Shown here in pieces: positions 63,338 to 64,000 of a stretch of DNA of 64,000 nt (its first letter is position 1; each line of letters begins with the position of its first letter). The translations under genes and the position numbers were made by a program. The notes beneath the pieces are model-generated. The model made no database searches. It was not told the DNA's origin and saw only the letters and a list, made by a program, of their open reading frames with translations. Origin of the DNA: Brevibacillus porteri (lineage in GTDB: Bacteria; Bacillota; Bacilli; Brevibacillales; Brevibacillaceae); contig NZ_PXZO01000003.1 of the NCBI RefSeq assembly GCF_003013475.1, positions 1 through 64,000 of the forward strand, in the 5' to 3' direction.

Positions 63338-64000
63338 ATGTCTACACAGCCAACAACCGACATCGACCAATTGCTGCCGAAAAACTATGATCCAAAAGCA
63401 GCAGAGAACAAATGGTATCCGTATTGGATCGAAAAACAATTTTTCAAAGCAGAACGCGACCCGAATAAACGTCCGTTTACGATTGTCATTCCACCGCCGA
63501 ACGTAACTGGTAAATTGCACTTGGGCCATGCACTGGATACGACTTTGCAAGATATCATTACGCGTACCAAGCGTATGCAAGGCTACAGCACCTTGTTCTT
63601 GCCAGGTATGGATCACGCTGGTATCGCAACCCAAGCGCGCGTGGAAGCTACCTTGCGTGAAGAAGGCATCTCTCGCCATGATCTGGGCCGCGAAAAATTC
63701 GTGGAAAAGGTATGGGAGTGGAAGCACATTTACGCTTCGCATATTCGTGAGCAGTGGGAAAAGCTCGGTCTTGCCCTGGATTACTCCCGTGAGCGTTTTA
63801 CGATGGATGAAGGCTTGTCCCAAGCTGTACGCGAAGTATTTGTTCGCCTTTACGAAAAAGGCTTGATCTATCGCGGTAACCGTATCATTAACTGGGACCC
63901 TGCTGCTCGCACGGCTCTATCCGATATTGAAGTAATCTACAAGGAAGTAAAAGGTGCGCTGCATCACATGCGTTACCCATTGGCAGATGGCACCGGTTAT
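63338..64000 (+). CDS. valS: Valyl-tRNA synthetase, 3'-partial
   Basis: The first 221 residues of a class I synthetase are visible; the gene runs off the window. The HIGH motif is [10 protein letters not shown] (about 53-62), preceded by [10 protein letters not shown]. Other valyl features are [10 protein letters not shown] and [15 protein letters not shown] in the early editing region. The ATG follows AGGAGGAG, and expression is controlled by the T-box leader. Confidence 0.95.
   Translation, partial: MSTQPTTDIDQLLPKNYDPKAAENKWYPYWIEKQFFKAERDPNKRPFTIVIPPPNVTGKLHLGHALDTTLQDIITRTKRMQGYSTLFLPGMDHAGIATQARVEATLREEGISRHDLGREKFVEKVWEWKHIYASHIREQWEKLGLALDYSRERFTMDEGLSQAVREVFVRLYEKGLIYRGNRIINWDPAARTALSDIEVIYKEVKGALHHMRYPLADGTGY

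Noticed and set aside
1-64000. CRISPR arrays, tRNA or rRNA genes, prophage genes
   Set aside because: No regular repeat-spacer series, cloverleaf, rRNA-like block or phage structural gene was found by eye; a tRNAscan or CRISPR search was not possible.

Overview
The window looks like the chromosome of a spore-forming Firmicute of the Brevibacillus/Paenibacillus type. It carries spore genes (gerM, spoVID, a CotS-like kinase, ysxE), Bacillus-like gene order (murI-gerM-rph-rdgB-yfcE; tig-clpP-clpX-lonB-lonA-engB; hemA-hemX-hemC-hemD-hemB-hemL; spoVID-ysxE-valS), strong AGGAGG-type ribosome binding sites with frequent GTG/TTG starts, and a T-box leader before valS. I saw no rRNA, tRNA, CRISPR array, prophage or complete insertion sequence.

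Layout. 1-1.9 kb: a glycine-rich, HYR-domain surface-type protein broken by a frameshift. 2.1-12.5 kb: a ten-kilobase peptide/asparagine utilisation operon behind a -24/-12 (sigma-54) promoter, which encodes its own PrpR_N/PAS/AAA+ activator, an asparaginase, a PepV-like dipeptidase and a complete Dpp/Opp ABC importer. 12.5-14.9 kb: a DUF3899 protein, a frameshifted LysR regulator and a divergent PhzF-family enzyme. 15.0-18.4 kb: a compact cluster of membrane-anchored CxxC thioredoxin (MauD-like), peptidase-less LanT/NisT-like ABC exporter, MauE/DoxX-like protein, 53-aa membrane protein and a 32-aa four-cysteine peptide with its own promoter and terminator. I read this as a candidate uncharacterised disulfide-bonded bacteriocin system, the most interesting part of the window. 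18.4-23.5 kb: GNAT, ECF sigma/anti-sigma pair, a double-Gmad2 secreted protein, gene debris and an exported cyclophilin.

23.5-46.4 kb is mostly conserved housekeeping: SodF-type superoxide dismutase, murI, gerM, rph, rdgB, yfcE, tig, clpP, clpX, lonB, lonA (with an elaborate leader that ends in a terminator), engB, a cytoplasmic GH84 O-GlcNAcase-like enzyme, an EamA transporter and the upper heme genes, interrupted after hemA by a 168-bp palindromic MITE-like repeat. 46.5-52.5 kb is accessory: GyrI-like protein, two alpha/beta hydrolases, an SLH-like 5'-nucleotidase and a PadR/DUF1700/DUF4097 envelope-stress-type operon. 52.6-56.0 kb holds the lower heme genes hemE-hemH-hemY. 56.1-59.6 kb holds spore coat genes.

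59.6-63.0 kb holds a partner-switching module (PP2C phosphatase, HATPase kinase with unusual N-terminal domains, STAS antagonist). Two of its promoters look sigma-B-like (GTTTG, then GGG after matched spacing), although no sigma gene is in view. The window ends inside valS, downstream of a T-box riboswitch. Functional links: the hem genes feed heme synthesis; ClpXP, LonA, LonB and trigger factor form a protein quality-control block; the Dpp operon couples uptake and hydrolysis of peptides and release of ammonia from asparagine.
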